From assembly GCA_020438595.1 (NCBI GenBank), contig JAGQUI010000018.1, positions 1 through 16,528 on the forward strand: 16,528 bases of DNA. The letters run 5' to 3'. Shown here in pieces: positions 6,131-13,838 of the stretch. Position 1 is the first letter of the stretch, and each line of letters opens with the position of its first letter. The stretch is from Propionibacteriaceae bacterium. GTDB lineage: Bacteria > Actinomycetota > Actinomycetes > Propionibacteriales > Propionibacteriaceae. Below the pieces are notes generated by a model that was not told the DNA's origin, did no database searches, and saw nothing but the letters and a program-made list of their open reading frames with translations. A program made the position numbers and the translations under genes.

Positions 6131-6705
6131 CGGGCGTCCCTGTCGAGCCGCGCGGCCCACGCCGCGGCGTCCGCCCTGGTGTCCACGTCGGCGACGCTCG
6201 CCGCGCCGGCGTCCGCGTCGAGCAGGTCGAGCGGCCCCAGCAACTGGTGCAGCGCGGTGGCCTCGCCGCGACCGGCGATCCGGTCGGCCAGCGCGGACGT
6301 GCGGTAGCAGCCGAGCAGCCACTGCCGGCGCCCGGTGTCGTCGACCAGGCAGGCGCCGGCCCGGTCGGGGCCGGGCTCCGCCCGGAGCAACACCCGTACC
6401 GCCGCCTCCGCGTCCGGCAGGTCGCTGGCCAGCAACAGCGTCCACGCCGCGTGCTCCGGCAGCGCCGCGAAGCCTGCGCACAGCGCCGCGACCGGGCCGC
6501 CGAAGGGCGGTTCCTCCCGGGTCAGCAGGACGCCCTCGGGCACCGCGACGTCGCCCACCACGACGATCCGGCGCGCTCCCGCGGCAGCGGCCAGCGCGAT
6601 GTCCAGCAGCCGCCGTCCCGCCAGCGCGTGCTCGGGCTTGCCCGGGCCGCCGAAGCGCCGGCCGCGCCCGCCGGCGAGGATGATCGCGTCGTAGTCGGCA
6701 ATCAC
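6127..6705 (-). CDS. mobA: MobA-like molybdenum cofactor nucleotidyltransferase
   Basis: Predicted to attach a nucleotide (usually GMP) to Mo-molybdopterin, giving the bis-MGD form required by DMSO-reductase-family enzymes. The 192-residue Rossmann-like protein has the signature LAGGRGRRFGG (10-20) with Lys23, PPFGGPVAAL (66-75), the metal-binding LLASDLP (91-97, Asp95), QWLLGCYR (128-135) and a C-terminal VADVDTRAD (171-179) like the DiNTpeD motif of MobA. The GTG at 6705 overlaps the moeA stop as GTGA; a GTG two codons upstream (6711) is the alternative. The MobA assignment rests on its place beside moeA and dmsA. The fold is shared with MocA-type cytidylyltransferases, so the nucleotide is not certain. 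Confidence 0.88.
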   Translation of the reverse strand: MIADYDAIILAGGRGRRFGGPGKPEHALAGRRLLDIALAAAAGARRIVVVGDVAVPEGVLLTREEPPFGGPVAALCAGFAALPEHAAWTLLLASDLPDAEAAVRVLLRAEPGPDRAGACLVDDTGRRQWLLGCYRTSALADRIAGRGEATALHQLLGPLDLLDADAGAASVADVDTRADAAAWAARLDRDAR

Positions 6706-7913
6706 AGCCACCTCACCACCAGCGGGTCACCCGGGGTCACCTCGGCGACCGCCTCCGGCACCATCACGAACCCGTCGGCCGCCCCGAGTGAGGTGACCAT
6801 GTGGGACGCCGAACCGCGCGTGTGCGCGGGTACGGCGACCAGTCGGCCGTCCTCGTCGGCGGACAGCCGCACCGGCACCAGCTGGCGCTTCCCGAGCGGT
6901 GACCGCCAGGCCGAGCCGGCGACGGCCGGGTACCACCGGGGTGGCCTGCGGCCGAGGATCCGGTCGAGCATCGGCCGGACGAACACCTCGTAGCTGAGCG
7001 CGGCCGACAGCGGGTTGCCGGGCAACGAGACCACGGGGACGCCACGCCACACCGCCCACCCCTGCGGCCGGCCCGGCTGCATCCGCACGTGGCGGAAGGT
7101 GCCGCCGGCCTCGGTGAGCACGTCGCGGACGACGTCGTAGGCACCCACGCTGGCCCCCCCGGTGAGCACCACCAGGTCGGCCCCGTCGGTGGCTTCGTCC
7201 AGCCACGCGACCAGCGCCTCCGGGCGATCGCCCACCGGATCGCCGGTCAGCGGGACGGCCCCGTCCCTGCGCAGGGAGGCCACGAGCACCAGCGAGTTCG
7301 ACTCGTACAGCTGGCCCCGCCGCAGCGGCGCCGAACCGGCGACGACCAGCTCATCGCCGGTGGCTGCGACGGCCACCACCGGCCGGGGCCACACCGCCAC
7401 GCGGCCCACCCCGACCGCAGCCACGGCGCCGACCAGCCCGGGGTTCAGCTCGTCACCGGGCTGCGCGATCACGTCGCCCGCGGCCACGTCGTCGCCGGCT
7501 CGCCGGACGTGCTGCCCCGGCCCGGCGGGAGCCACCCGCACCTCAACGACCTCGGTTCCGCCATCGGTCTGTTCGAGCGCCACCACGGTGTCCGCGAACC
7601 CGGGCAGCGGCGCACCGGTCATGATCCGGAGGCACTCCCCCGGGCCCGCCGGCGGATCCGCGGCGGACCCGGCCGCCACTTCCCCGACCACCGGGAGCCG
7701 TACCGGCACCGACCCCGCATCGGCGTAGCGGATCGCGTAGCCGTCCATCGCGGAGTTGTCGAAGCCGGGGATGTCGACCGTGCTGGCCACGGGCGCGGCC
7801 AGCACCCGTCCGGCTGCCTCGGCCACGGGCAGCACCTCGGCCGGCCGCGCGTCCGGCGCCACCAGGCCCAGGAGTTCGGCGGCGTAGTCCTCGACAGTCA
7901 GCAGTTCACGCAT
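6702..7913 (-). CDS. moeA: Molybdopterin molybdenumtransferase MoeA
   Basis: Inserts molybdate into MPT-AMP supplied by MogA. The 403-residue protein has the full MoeA layout: VDIPGFDNSAMDGYA (46-60), RIMTGAPLPGFAD (96-108), RRAGDDV (137-143), VAATGDEL (182-189), SNS (205-207), TGGASVGAYD (251-260), MQPGRPQGW (278-286), LPGNPLSA (297-304), and a C-terminal domain ending in SASHMVTSLGAADGF (368-382). ATG 7913 starts directly before RELLTVEDYAA, where family members start; ribosome binding is weak. It lies 11 nt after the Fe-S protein gene and overlaps the mobA-like gene by 4 nt, inside the dms operon. Length is normal for a single-domain bacterial MoeA. Confidence 0.95.
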   Translation of the reverse strand: MRELLTVEDYAAELLGLVAPDARPAEVLPVAEAAGRVLAAPVASTVDIPGFDNSAMDGYAIRYADAGSVPVRLPVVGEVAAGSAADPPAGPGECLRIMTGAPLPGFADTVVALEQTDGGTEVVEVRVAPAGPGQHVRRAGDDVAAGDVIAQPGDELNPGLVGAVAAVGVGRVAVWPRPVVAVAATGDELVVAGSAPLRRGQLYESNSLVLVASLRRDGAVPLTGDPVGDRPEALVAWLDEATDGADLVVLTGGASVGAYDVVRDVLTEAGGTFRHVRMQPGRPQGWAVWRGVPVVSLPGNPLSAALSYEVFVRPMLDRILGRRPPRWYPAVAGSAWRSPLGKRQLVPVRLSADEDGRLVAVPAHTRGSASHMVTSLGAADGFVMVPEAVAEVTPGDPLVVRWL

Positions 7914-7924
7914 CGGCCGCCACG

Positions 7925-8806
7925 CTACCCCGGCGGGCGGGTCCCGGGTGGCAGCCGGGAGCCGAACGCGCTGGTCGCACGGAACGTGCACGTCGGGCAC
8001 AGCTCGCCGTCGGCGACCGGGTGCTGCGTCCCGCAGCGGCGGCAGGCGCGGGTGGACACGGCCGCGAGCTCGCGGGTGCCCTCCCGGGCCACATCGAGCA
8101 GCGTCAGCACTCCGGCGGGAGCCAGGGCGCGCTCAGGGCAGAGCCGGACGCAGGCCAGGTCGCCGCGGCAGGCGTCCCGCAGGTGCCGCAGCGTGGACAC
8201 GCCGTCGGCCAGGTCGAGGACGAGGGCGTCGTGGGGGCACGCCCGCACGCACACCCCGCACGCGGTGCAACCGGAAGCCGCCAGCAGCGTCGCCGCCGGA
8301 TCCCCCTCCTCGCCCGCCGATTCCGGAAGGTGGGCCCGGCCCGCGTCCGCCAGCACGCGCAGGGCCGCCAGTGCACGGTCGCGCTCGGGGAGCGCCGGGT
8401 CGAAGGGGAGCCGGAGCGGCGGCTCCCCCAGGCCGAGGGCGAGCCGCCGGGGCAGCGCCGGGTGGGCCAGGTCGAAGGTCGGGCCGCTGCGGTGCCCCCT
8501 CCGGTGCGGGTCCGCGGCGACCGCCGCGACACCGTCCAGCGTCCGGACCCACTCCCGCGTCCGGTCGGCCGCGGCCCCGGGCCGCTCGGGGCAGGCCACG
8601 ACCTCCACCCGGCCGATACCGGCCGCCAGCAGCTGGGCGGGCAGGTCGACGCCGGCGTCCACCACGCAGCCGACCAGGCGGACGCCGATCGCGTCCGCGG
8701 ACACCGGTGGCAGCGCCGCGTGTGCGCACCCGATCAGGGCCCGCGCCGGCGGGTCGATGGCGTTGAGCCAGCGCAGCAGGGCGCCGACCGGGTCGATGGC
8801 GGCCAT
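7925..8806 (-). CDS. Iron-sulfur protein with ferredoxin-like clusters and C-terminal zinc ribbon
   Basis: A 293-residue protein of no family I can name. The N-terminal half (1-160) is Ala/Leu-rich with scattered cysteines (27, 47, 72) and a Rossmann-like GVRLVGCVVDAGVD stretch. Residues 180-190 give a canonical [4Fe-4S] motif (C180, C183, C186, C190-Pro). A second site has only C213, C219 and C223-Pro, so it is incomplete and could hold a 3Fe or otherwise ligated cluster. The C-terminus has CRRC (255-258) and CPTC (270-273), a zinc-ribbon or rubredoxin-like pair. There is no signal peptide, so it should be cytoplasmic. It sits between the TorD-like gene and moeA with coupled ends, so a role in maturing or feeding electrons to the DmsA-like enzyme is inferred. 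ATG 8806 overlaps the upstream stop as TGATG; GTG 8809 is the alternative. Confidence 0.8.
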   Translation of the reverse strand: MAAIDPVGALLRWLNAIDPPARALIGCAHAALPPVSADAIGVRLVGCVVDAGVDLPAQLLAAGIGRVEVVACPERPGAAADRTREWVRTLDGVAAVAADPHRRGHRSGPTFDLAHPALPRRLALGLGEPPLRLPFDPALPERDRALAALRVLADAGRAHLPESAGEEGDPAATLLAASGCTACGVCVRACPHDALVLDLADGVSTLRHLRDACRGDLACVRLCPERALAPAGVLTLLDVAREGTRELAAVSTRACRRCGTQHPVADGELCPTCTFRATSAFGSRLPPGTRPPG

Positions 8807-9366
8807 CACGGCGCCGGCGTGGCGACCTGGTCGAGGAAGCCCTCGACGAGCCCCGGCAGCGCCCGCCAGAGTGGCTCCTGGGCGCGCCTGCCGAGCTCGG
8901 CGAGCACGTCGCCGCTGAACCGGTCGGGGTGCGCGCGGCGGAATGCGGCGATCTCTGCGCCCAGCCCCGGTCCGGCACCGGGCCGGGCCGACTCGGCGAC
9001 GAGGTGGGCGAGGTAGCGCAACTCCTGGCCGAGGTGGTCGGCGGGCGCGTCGTGGAACCGCTCGTCGCCCAGTCCGGCCGCCCGGTAGCGGGCTGCCAGC
9101 GCCTTCCGCAGTTCCGCCGCGGGCTCACCGAGCCAGCCGGACTCGGTCAGCTCGATCGGCTCGGGCGCGCTGCCGAACAACTGCTCCCACTCGGCCCGGG
9201 TGCGATCGGGGTCGACACCCGCGCCGAGTGCCTGCAGCGCGACCACGGACACCCGATCGCACAGCGGCCAGGATGCCCGGGCCGACGGGTCGCCGAACCG
9301 CTCCAGCACGGCCAGGTCCGGCGGCACCAGCAGCAGGCGCGAGACGGCGTAGCCACAGGCGGCCAC
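8806..9366 (-). CDS. TorD/DmsD-type molybdoenzyme chaperone (operon copy)
   Basis: Cytoplasmic chaperone expected to hold the Tat-targeted catalytic subunit until its cofactor is inserted. The 186-residue helical protein shows the diverged TorD pattern: WEQLFGSAPEPIELTESGW (60-78, the Y-x2-LF and P-x-ES elements), ARYRAAGL (92-99) and APADHLGQELRYLAHLV (107-123, the pDH-x2-EL-x-FL motif). No ATG is available, and GTG 9366, 26 nt after the dmsC stop, is the first sensible start; anything longer runs back through dmsC. Its stop overlaps the Fe-S protein start. Position straight after dmsABC indicates DmsA as client. It is only distantly similar to the second TorD-type protein in this window. 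Confidence 0.82.
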   Translation of the reverse strand: MAACGYAVSRLLLVPPDLAVLERFGDPSARASWPLCDRVSVVALQALGAGVDPDRTRAEWEQLFGSAPEPIELTESGWLGEPAAELRKALAARYRAAGLGDERFHDAPADHLGQELRYLAHLVAESARPGAGPGLGAEIAAFRRAHPDRFSGDVLAELGRRAQEPLWRALPGLVEGFLDQVATPAP

Positions 9367-9392
9367 CCCGACCGCAGGCGTCGGCGGGGCGC

Positions 9393-10457
9393 TCAGAGCC
9401 CGACCCTCACCATCGCGGCGTAGTGCAGCAGTCTCCCGATGAACTCGCTGGTGAAGGCGAGGACCAGGCTGACCAGGACGGCGATCACCAGCACCTTCGC
9501 CTCGGCCAGCGCCACCTTGCCCGCCATCCGGTACACGAAGAAGCCGAGCACGATCGCGGTGGCGGCCAGCAGTACGAGCCGCAGGGCGAGCCATGGGCTG
9601 GCGAACACGGCCAGGGACGCCTGGCCCGCCGCACCGGCCGCACCGAGGTCGGCGAGGTAGATCGGGTACATCGCGAGCAGCAGCACGGCCACCGTGGCGC
9701 CCACGACGGCGATGCCCTTCAGCAGCGTCGAGGTCAGGGCCCACTCGGCCTCACTGGTCGGTGCGTTGATTTCCCTGACCCGCCGGCGCACCTGGACCGC
9801 CAGGCCGCCACCGGCCTCGGGATCGTCCGGCCCCACCCCGGCTTCGGCGTCCGGCGCCTCCGCGACGGCCTCCGCCGCCTCCGGTGCGTCGTCCGCCGTC
9901 CCCGCCTCGGCAGCGCGGGCCCGGACCAGGGTGACGATCATCAGGGCCGAGCCGACCGCGAGGACGCCGAGCAGCACGGCCGAGGCGAAGAACTGGAACG
10001 GGACGGCCCAGTGGTGCCAGGCCGGCACGGCGGCCAGCGTGTAGTAGATCGAGGACTCCGCGACGATCAGGCCGATGCCGAGCAGGGCCGTCACCACCGC
10101 GATCACCTGGCGCAGCACCGCGCTGCCCACCTTGAACCACTCCAGCAGGGCGAACAGGAAGCCGAAGGCGGCGAAGCCCACCCCGAACAGGATCTCCCGG
10201 GACAGCCACGACGAGCCCACGTGCAGGATCACGTTGAAGGTGTGCCCGATGTCGTTCATGTGCAGCATGGAGACGACCAGGCCGACCACGAGCGTCGGGC
10301 CGATCGCGTAGAGGGCCGGCGCCACCACCCGCTCGGCCGTCTCCTCGTCGGCCCCCCGGGACGCGACGAACTGCACGACGCCGAGCGTGATGAAGGTGCC
10401 CACCGACATCTGCGAGAACAGGGTGAAGATCACCATCGGCAACTCATGGACGTTCAT
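9393..10457 (-). CDS. dmsC: DMSO reductase membrane anchor subunit DmsC
   Basis: Integral membrane subunit that oxidises menaquinol and passes electrons to DmsB. The 354 residues start with the DmsC-like HELPMVIFTLFSQMSVGTF (4-22) and contain HVGSSWLSREILFG (79-92). About eight hydrophobic helices are visible, near 8-32, 46-66, 86-106, 115-135, 150-178, 243-265, 285-310 and 318-340. A soluble, acidic Ala/Glu-rich insert (about 180-240) separates the fifth and sixth, making it longer than the roughly 290 residues of E. coli DmsC. ATG 10457 has GGGGAG 5 nt upstream and overlaps the dmsB stop as TGATG. The dmsA-dmsB context supports the assignment. NrfD-type anchors are the alternative, but the N-terminal motif favours DmsC. 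Confidence 0.92.
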   Translation of the reverse strand: MNVHELPMVIFTLFSQMSVGTFITLGVVQFVASRGADEETAERVVAPALYAIGPTLVVGLVVSMLHMNDIGHTFNVILHVGSSWLSREILFGVGFAAFGFLFALLEWFKVGSAVLRQVIAVVTALLGIGLIVAESSIYYTLAAVPAWHHWAVPFQFFASAVLLGVLAVGSALMIVTLVRARAAEAGTADDAPEAAEAVAEAPDAEAGVGPDDPEAGGGLAVQVRRRVREINAPTSEAEWALTSTLLKGIAVVGATVAVLLLAMYPIYLADLGAAGAAGQASLAVFASPWLALRLVLLAATAIVLGFFVYRMAGKVALAEAKVLVIAVLVSLVLAFTSEFIGRLLHYAAMVRVGL

Positions 10458-11095
10458 CAGATCTCCCCGGGGTTCGCGATGTGGCCGGTGGCGCTGTTCC
10501 ACGGCTGGGCGTCCCGGTGCGGCTTGACCACCAGATGCGGCGAGGTGATGGCCGGGTCCGGCAGCGGGGCGATCCCCGCCTCGGTGCCGTACTCCTTGCG
10601 GAGGTCGTCGATCGGCCCCCAGTCCAGCGCCCGCGAGGGGCAGGCGGCCACGCAGGCCGGCTGCATCCCCTCCGAGCGGTAGTCGTAGCACAGGTCGCAC
10701 TTGGACATGTGGCCGGTGTCGGCGTTGAACTGCGGCGCGCTGTACGGGCAGGCCCACTCGCAGTACCGGCAACCGACGCACTTGGTCTCGTCGACGTAGA
10801 TCGTGCCGTCGTCGCGCTGCGTCATCGCCGTGGTCGGGCACACCTGCGTGCAGACCGGGTTCTCACAGTGGTTGCACGCCACCGACGTGTAGTAGGTGAA
10901 GATGTTCGGCACCGCGGTGTTGCCCGAGAGGCGCCATGTGCCGCCCGAGTACTCGGCCACCCGCCGCCACATCACACCGAGCGGCAGGTCGTGCTTGTCG
11001 ATGCACACCACCTGGCAGGCCTTGCACCCGTTGCAGAGCGTCTGGTCGAAGAAGAAGCCGTACTTGGCGCCGGCCTGGGTCAGATCATCGGTCAT
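10457..11095 (-). CDS. dmsB: DmsB-like iron-sulfur electron-transfer subunit
   Basis: Ferredoxin-type subunit that relays electrons from DmsC to the molybdenum subunit. The 212 residues carry four cysteine groups, each sufficient for a [4Fe-4S] cluster: C21/24/27/31, C74/77/82/86, C106/109/112/116 and C133/136/148/152. It opens with KYGFFFDQTLCNGCKAC, as DmsB does. It has no Tat signal, so it would be co-exported with the DmsA precursor, as in the E. coli complex. ATG 11095 has GGAGGG about 9 nt upstream. The dmsA stop lies 12 nt upstream and its own stop overlaps dmsC by 1 nt. Confidence 0.95.
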   Translation of the reverse strand: MTDDLTQAGAKYGFFFDQTLCNGCKACQVVCIDKHDLPLGVMWRRVAEYSGGTWRLSGNTAVPNIFTYYTSVACNHCENPVCTQVCPTTAMTQRDDGTIYVDETKCVGCRYCEWACPYSAPQFNADTGHMSKCDLCYDYRSEGMQPACVAACPSRALDWGPIDDLRKEYGTEAGIAPLPDPAITSPHLVVKPHRDAQPWNSATGHIANPGEI

Positions 11096-11107
11096 CTCCG
11101 TGCCCTC

Positions 11108-13675
11108 CTAGCTCTTCACCACGTTGGCGATGGTGGTGTGGGACGGGTTCCCCTTGGCCTGGGCCGAGGGGTGCAGCGAGGTCAGCGTGTTGACGCTGCC
11201 AGCCACGTCCACCGGGTGCTCGGCGTTCGCGTCGGCCGGTGGTCTCACCACCGAGACCGGCTGCGGGTCGAACCAGGCGCCCTGCGGGATCGAGATCACC
11301 CCCGGCATGATCCGTTCAGTGACCCTCGCCTCCAGCCGGACCGTGCCGCGGTCGTTGTAGACGAACACCTGGTCGGTGTTGGCGATCCCGCGGGACTCGG
11401 CGTCGAGCGGGTTGATCCACACCGTCTGGTGGTGCGCCTCCTTCATCCAGTCGACGTTGCCGTAGGTGGAGTGCGTGCGTCCCTTGAAGTGGTGCCCGAT
11501 CACCTGCAGCGGGTACTTCTCGGACGCCCGCGCCTCCATCGGACCCTCCCAGGTCTCGACGTACTCGGGCAGCGGCACCAGCCGGTCGCCCTCGAGCTCG
11601 GGACGGAACACGCCGAACTGCCACTTCTCGGCCATCCGGCGCAGCTGGTCGGAGTAGATCTCGATCTTCCCCGACGGTGTCGGCAGCGGATTGGCCGCCG
11701 GATCGGCCCGGAAGTCGGCCAGCGCGACGATCGGGCCGGCGTCCTTGCGGTAGACACCCATCTGTTTCCAGGCGTCGTAGTCCGGCAGGCTCGGGTCGGA
11801 CGCCCGGGTGGCCTCGATCGCGGCCCGCAGCCAGTCCTCCCGGGTCTTCCCCTCGGTGAACGCCTGCTCGGTGCCGAGCCGCTTGGACAGCTCCCAGCAG
11901 ATGTCGTAGATCGTGCGGCACTCGTACAGCGGTTCGATCGCCTGCGTGGAGACGATGCCGTACGCCATCGGACCGGCGTTCTCACCGGGGTGGATGTCGT
12001 CCTCCTCCGCGGCCGAGGTGCCCGGCAGGATGTAGTCGCTGTAGCGGCACGACACCGTGTACTGGATGTCGCAGGTCACGATCAGTTCTGCCTTGGTGTC
12101 GTCCTGCAGGATCGCGACCGAGCCGTTGTTGTCGCCGGTCTGGTTCACGATCGAGTTGCCGGCGTACTGCCAGACCATCTTGATCGGGGTCTCCAGCTTG
12201 GTGTTGGTCGGTTCACCGTTCGCGTCCACCGGCACCTTCATCCAGCGCACGCCGGGCGCCACCTTGTCCAGCACTCCCGCGTTGAACGTGTCCATCTCCG
12301 CGCCGTGGTCGACCGCGTCCAGCCACGAGAACACCGAGATCAGCTTCATCGACGGGTTCGTCACGCCGGTGTTGAACGGCGAACTGAACGGCAGGCCGGG
12401 GGCGGCCTCGCGGGCGCCGATGCCGCCGCCGGGGATGCCGACGTTGCCGGTGGCGCAGGCGAGCAGGAAGATCGACCGGGACGAGTGCTCACCGTTGGCG
12501 TGCCGCTGCGGCCCCCAGCCCTGGGTGATCGCACACGGCTTCGCCTGCGCGATCTCGCGGGCGAGCTGCCGGATCTGCTGGGCGGGGATGCCGGTGATGT
12601 CGGACGCCCAGTCCGGGGTCTTCTCGATCCCGTCCGGGCCCTTGCCCTCGACGTAACTGCGGTAGGAGGAGTTGGCCGGGACGCCGTCGGGCAGCGTGTG
12701 CTCGTCGAAACCCACGCAGTACTTGTCGAGGAACGCCTGGTCGTGCAGGTCGCCGGCGAGCATCTCGTGGATCATGCCGGCCACCAGCGCCGCGTCCGTC
12801 CCCGGCCGGATCGGCACCCACTCGTCGGCGACCAGCGCCGCCGTCTCGGAGTAGCGCGGGTCGATGATGATCGTCCGCACCCCACTTTCCTTCTTGGTCT
12901 GCTGGGTGACGAAGGTGAGCCCGCCACCCGACATCCGGGTCTCCAGCGGGTTGTTGCCGAACATCACCTGCAGCCGGGAGTTCTTGGCGTCGTCGAGGGA
13001 GTTGCTGGAGTACCACGTGCCGTAGAAGTACGGGTAGGCCGAGGTGATCTCCGTGGTCGAGTAGTCGGAGTAGTGGTCGAGGTAGCCGCCCCAGGTGTTC
13101 ATCAGCCGGGCGAACGGCGTCTGGTCCGGCGGCCAGGAGCAGGCCATCGTGGAGCCGAGAGTGCCGGTGCCGTAGTTGATGTAGATCGCCTCGTTGCCGT
13201 ACTTCGACTTGATCTCGGTCATCTTCGCCGCGATCTCGTCCAGTGCCTGGTCCCAGCTGATCGTCTCCCACTGTTCCTCGCCGCGCTTGGTGCCCTCCTT
13301 GCGCTTCATGGGCTGCTTGAGCCGGTCGGGGTTGTAGATCCGGTGCCGGATCGACCGTCCGCGGACGCAGGCGCGCACCTGCTGGCTGCCGAGTTCGTCG
13401 GTTCCGGTGTCGTCGCCGAGCACCCGGACCACCGTCCCGTCGTGCACCTGCAGGCGCAGCGGACAGCGCGAGCCGCAGTTCACCGTGCAGGCCGACCAGA
13501 TGAACTGGTCCGCGCTCGCCGGCTCCTCCGCGTGGGCCGTCCCCCCGAAGTCGGTGACGGAGACCAGGGCGGCCGCGCCGCCGACGGCACCGGACCACTT
13601 CAGGAAGGTCCGTCGGCTCGGCCCGGGCGGCGAAGCGTCCGTGGCACCGGTCCGGATCAGCTCGACATCGGTCAT
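11108..13675 (-). CDS. dmsA: DMSO reductase-family molybdoenzyme catalytic subunit DmsA, Tat-exported
   Basis: Bis-MGD oxidoreductase, probably reducing DMSO or another S- or N-oxide outside the membrane. The 855-residue precursor has a Tat signal, SRRTFLK at 20-26, a hydrophobic core and a likely cleavage after AHA (49). A [4Fe-4S] site follows (C63, C67, C71, C103). Then come GTGTLGSTM (169-177), the motif DYSTTE (204-209) whose Ser206 matches the Mo-ligating serine of DmsA/DorA, LFGNNP-like MFGNNPLETRMSGGG, QGWGPQRHANGE, and a C-terminal STYGNVDW and AKGNPSHTTI. Colinearity with E. coli DmsA from remembered sequence is strong throughout. ATG 13675 has AGGAGG 10 nt upstream. First gene of the nine-gene operon, divergent from a TetR-type gene. 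The true substrate is not certain. Confidence 0.95.
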   Translation of the reverse strand: MTDVELIRTGATDASPPGPSRRTFLKWSGAVGGAAALVSVTDFGGTAHAEEPASADQFIWSACTVNCGSRCPLRLQVHDGTVVRVLGDDTGTDELGSQQVRACVRGRSIRHRIYNPDRLKQPMKRKEGTKRGEEQWETISWDQALDEIAAKMTEIKSKYGNEAIYINYGTGTLGSTMACSWPPDQTPFARLMNTWGGYLDHYSDYSTTEITSAYPYFYGTWYSSNSLDDAKNSRLQVMFGNNPLETRMSGGGLTFVTQQTKKESGVRTIIIDPRYSETAALVADEWVPIRPGTDAALVAGMIHEMLAGDLHDQAFLDKYCVGFDEHTLPDGVPANSSYRSYVEGKGPDGIEKTPDWASDITGIPAQQIRQLAREIAQAKPCAITQGWGPQRHANGEHSSRSIFLLACATGNVGIPGGGIGAREAAPGLPFSSPFNTGVTNPSMKLISVFSWLDAVDHGAEMDTFNAGVLDKVAPGVRWMKVPVDANGEPTNTKLETPIKMVWQYAGNSIVNQTGDNNGSVAILQDDTKAELIVTCDIQYTVSCRYSDYILPGTSAAEEDDIHPGENAGPMAYGIVSTQAIEPLYECRTIYDICWELSKRLGTEQAFTEGKTREDWLRAAIEATRASDPSLPDYDAWKQMGVYRKDAGPIVALADFRADPAANPLPTPSGKIEIYSDQLRRMAEKWQFGVFRPELEGDRLVPLPEYVETWEGPMEARASEKYPLQVIGHHFKGRTHSTYGNVDWMKEAHHQTVWINPLDAESRGIANTDQVFVYNDRGTVRLEARVTERIMPGVISIPQGAWFDPQPVSVVRPPADANAEHPVDVAGSVNTLTSLHPSAQAKGNPSHTTIANVVKS

Positions 13676-13838
13676 CGCCCTACCGCCTCCTCGCGGGACC
13701 TCGCGCCGAATGTAATCGACACGTGTAAATCATATTCGCATCGAGGGGCGCCCACGGCGGATTCGTGGAGGAGCGCGCCGGGAATTCCGGACCGAACCAC
13801 TATCTTCTTGGAAGCAGGCGCGACGGAGGAGGAGCAGC
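13676..13838. promoter_or_regulatory. Divergent dmsA / tetR-like control region
   Basis: A 163-nt gap containing the only AT-rich patch in this part of the window (about 13710-13740). On the - strand, TATGAT (13734-13729) is a good -10 for dmsA, with a leader of about 47 nt; no good -35 was found. Over the predicted start lie the palindrome ACACGTGT (13719-13726) and the direct repeats TGTAATC and TGTAAATC (13711 and 13724), possible sites for the neighbouring TetR-type protein. GGAATTCC (13781-13788) is another palindrome closer to tetR. For the + strand gene, TATCTT (13801-13806) could be a -10, again without a clear -35. No FNR-like TTGAT-N4-ATCAA site was found. Confidence 0.5.

Noticed and set aside
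7050..7160. MoeA has MQPGRP in place of the E. coli-type MKPGKP, and TGGASVGAYD with Ala before Tyr-Asp
   Set aside because: As far as I recall, such substitutions are usual in actinobacterial MoeA proteins; the rest of the enzyme is intact.
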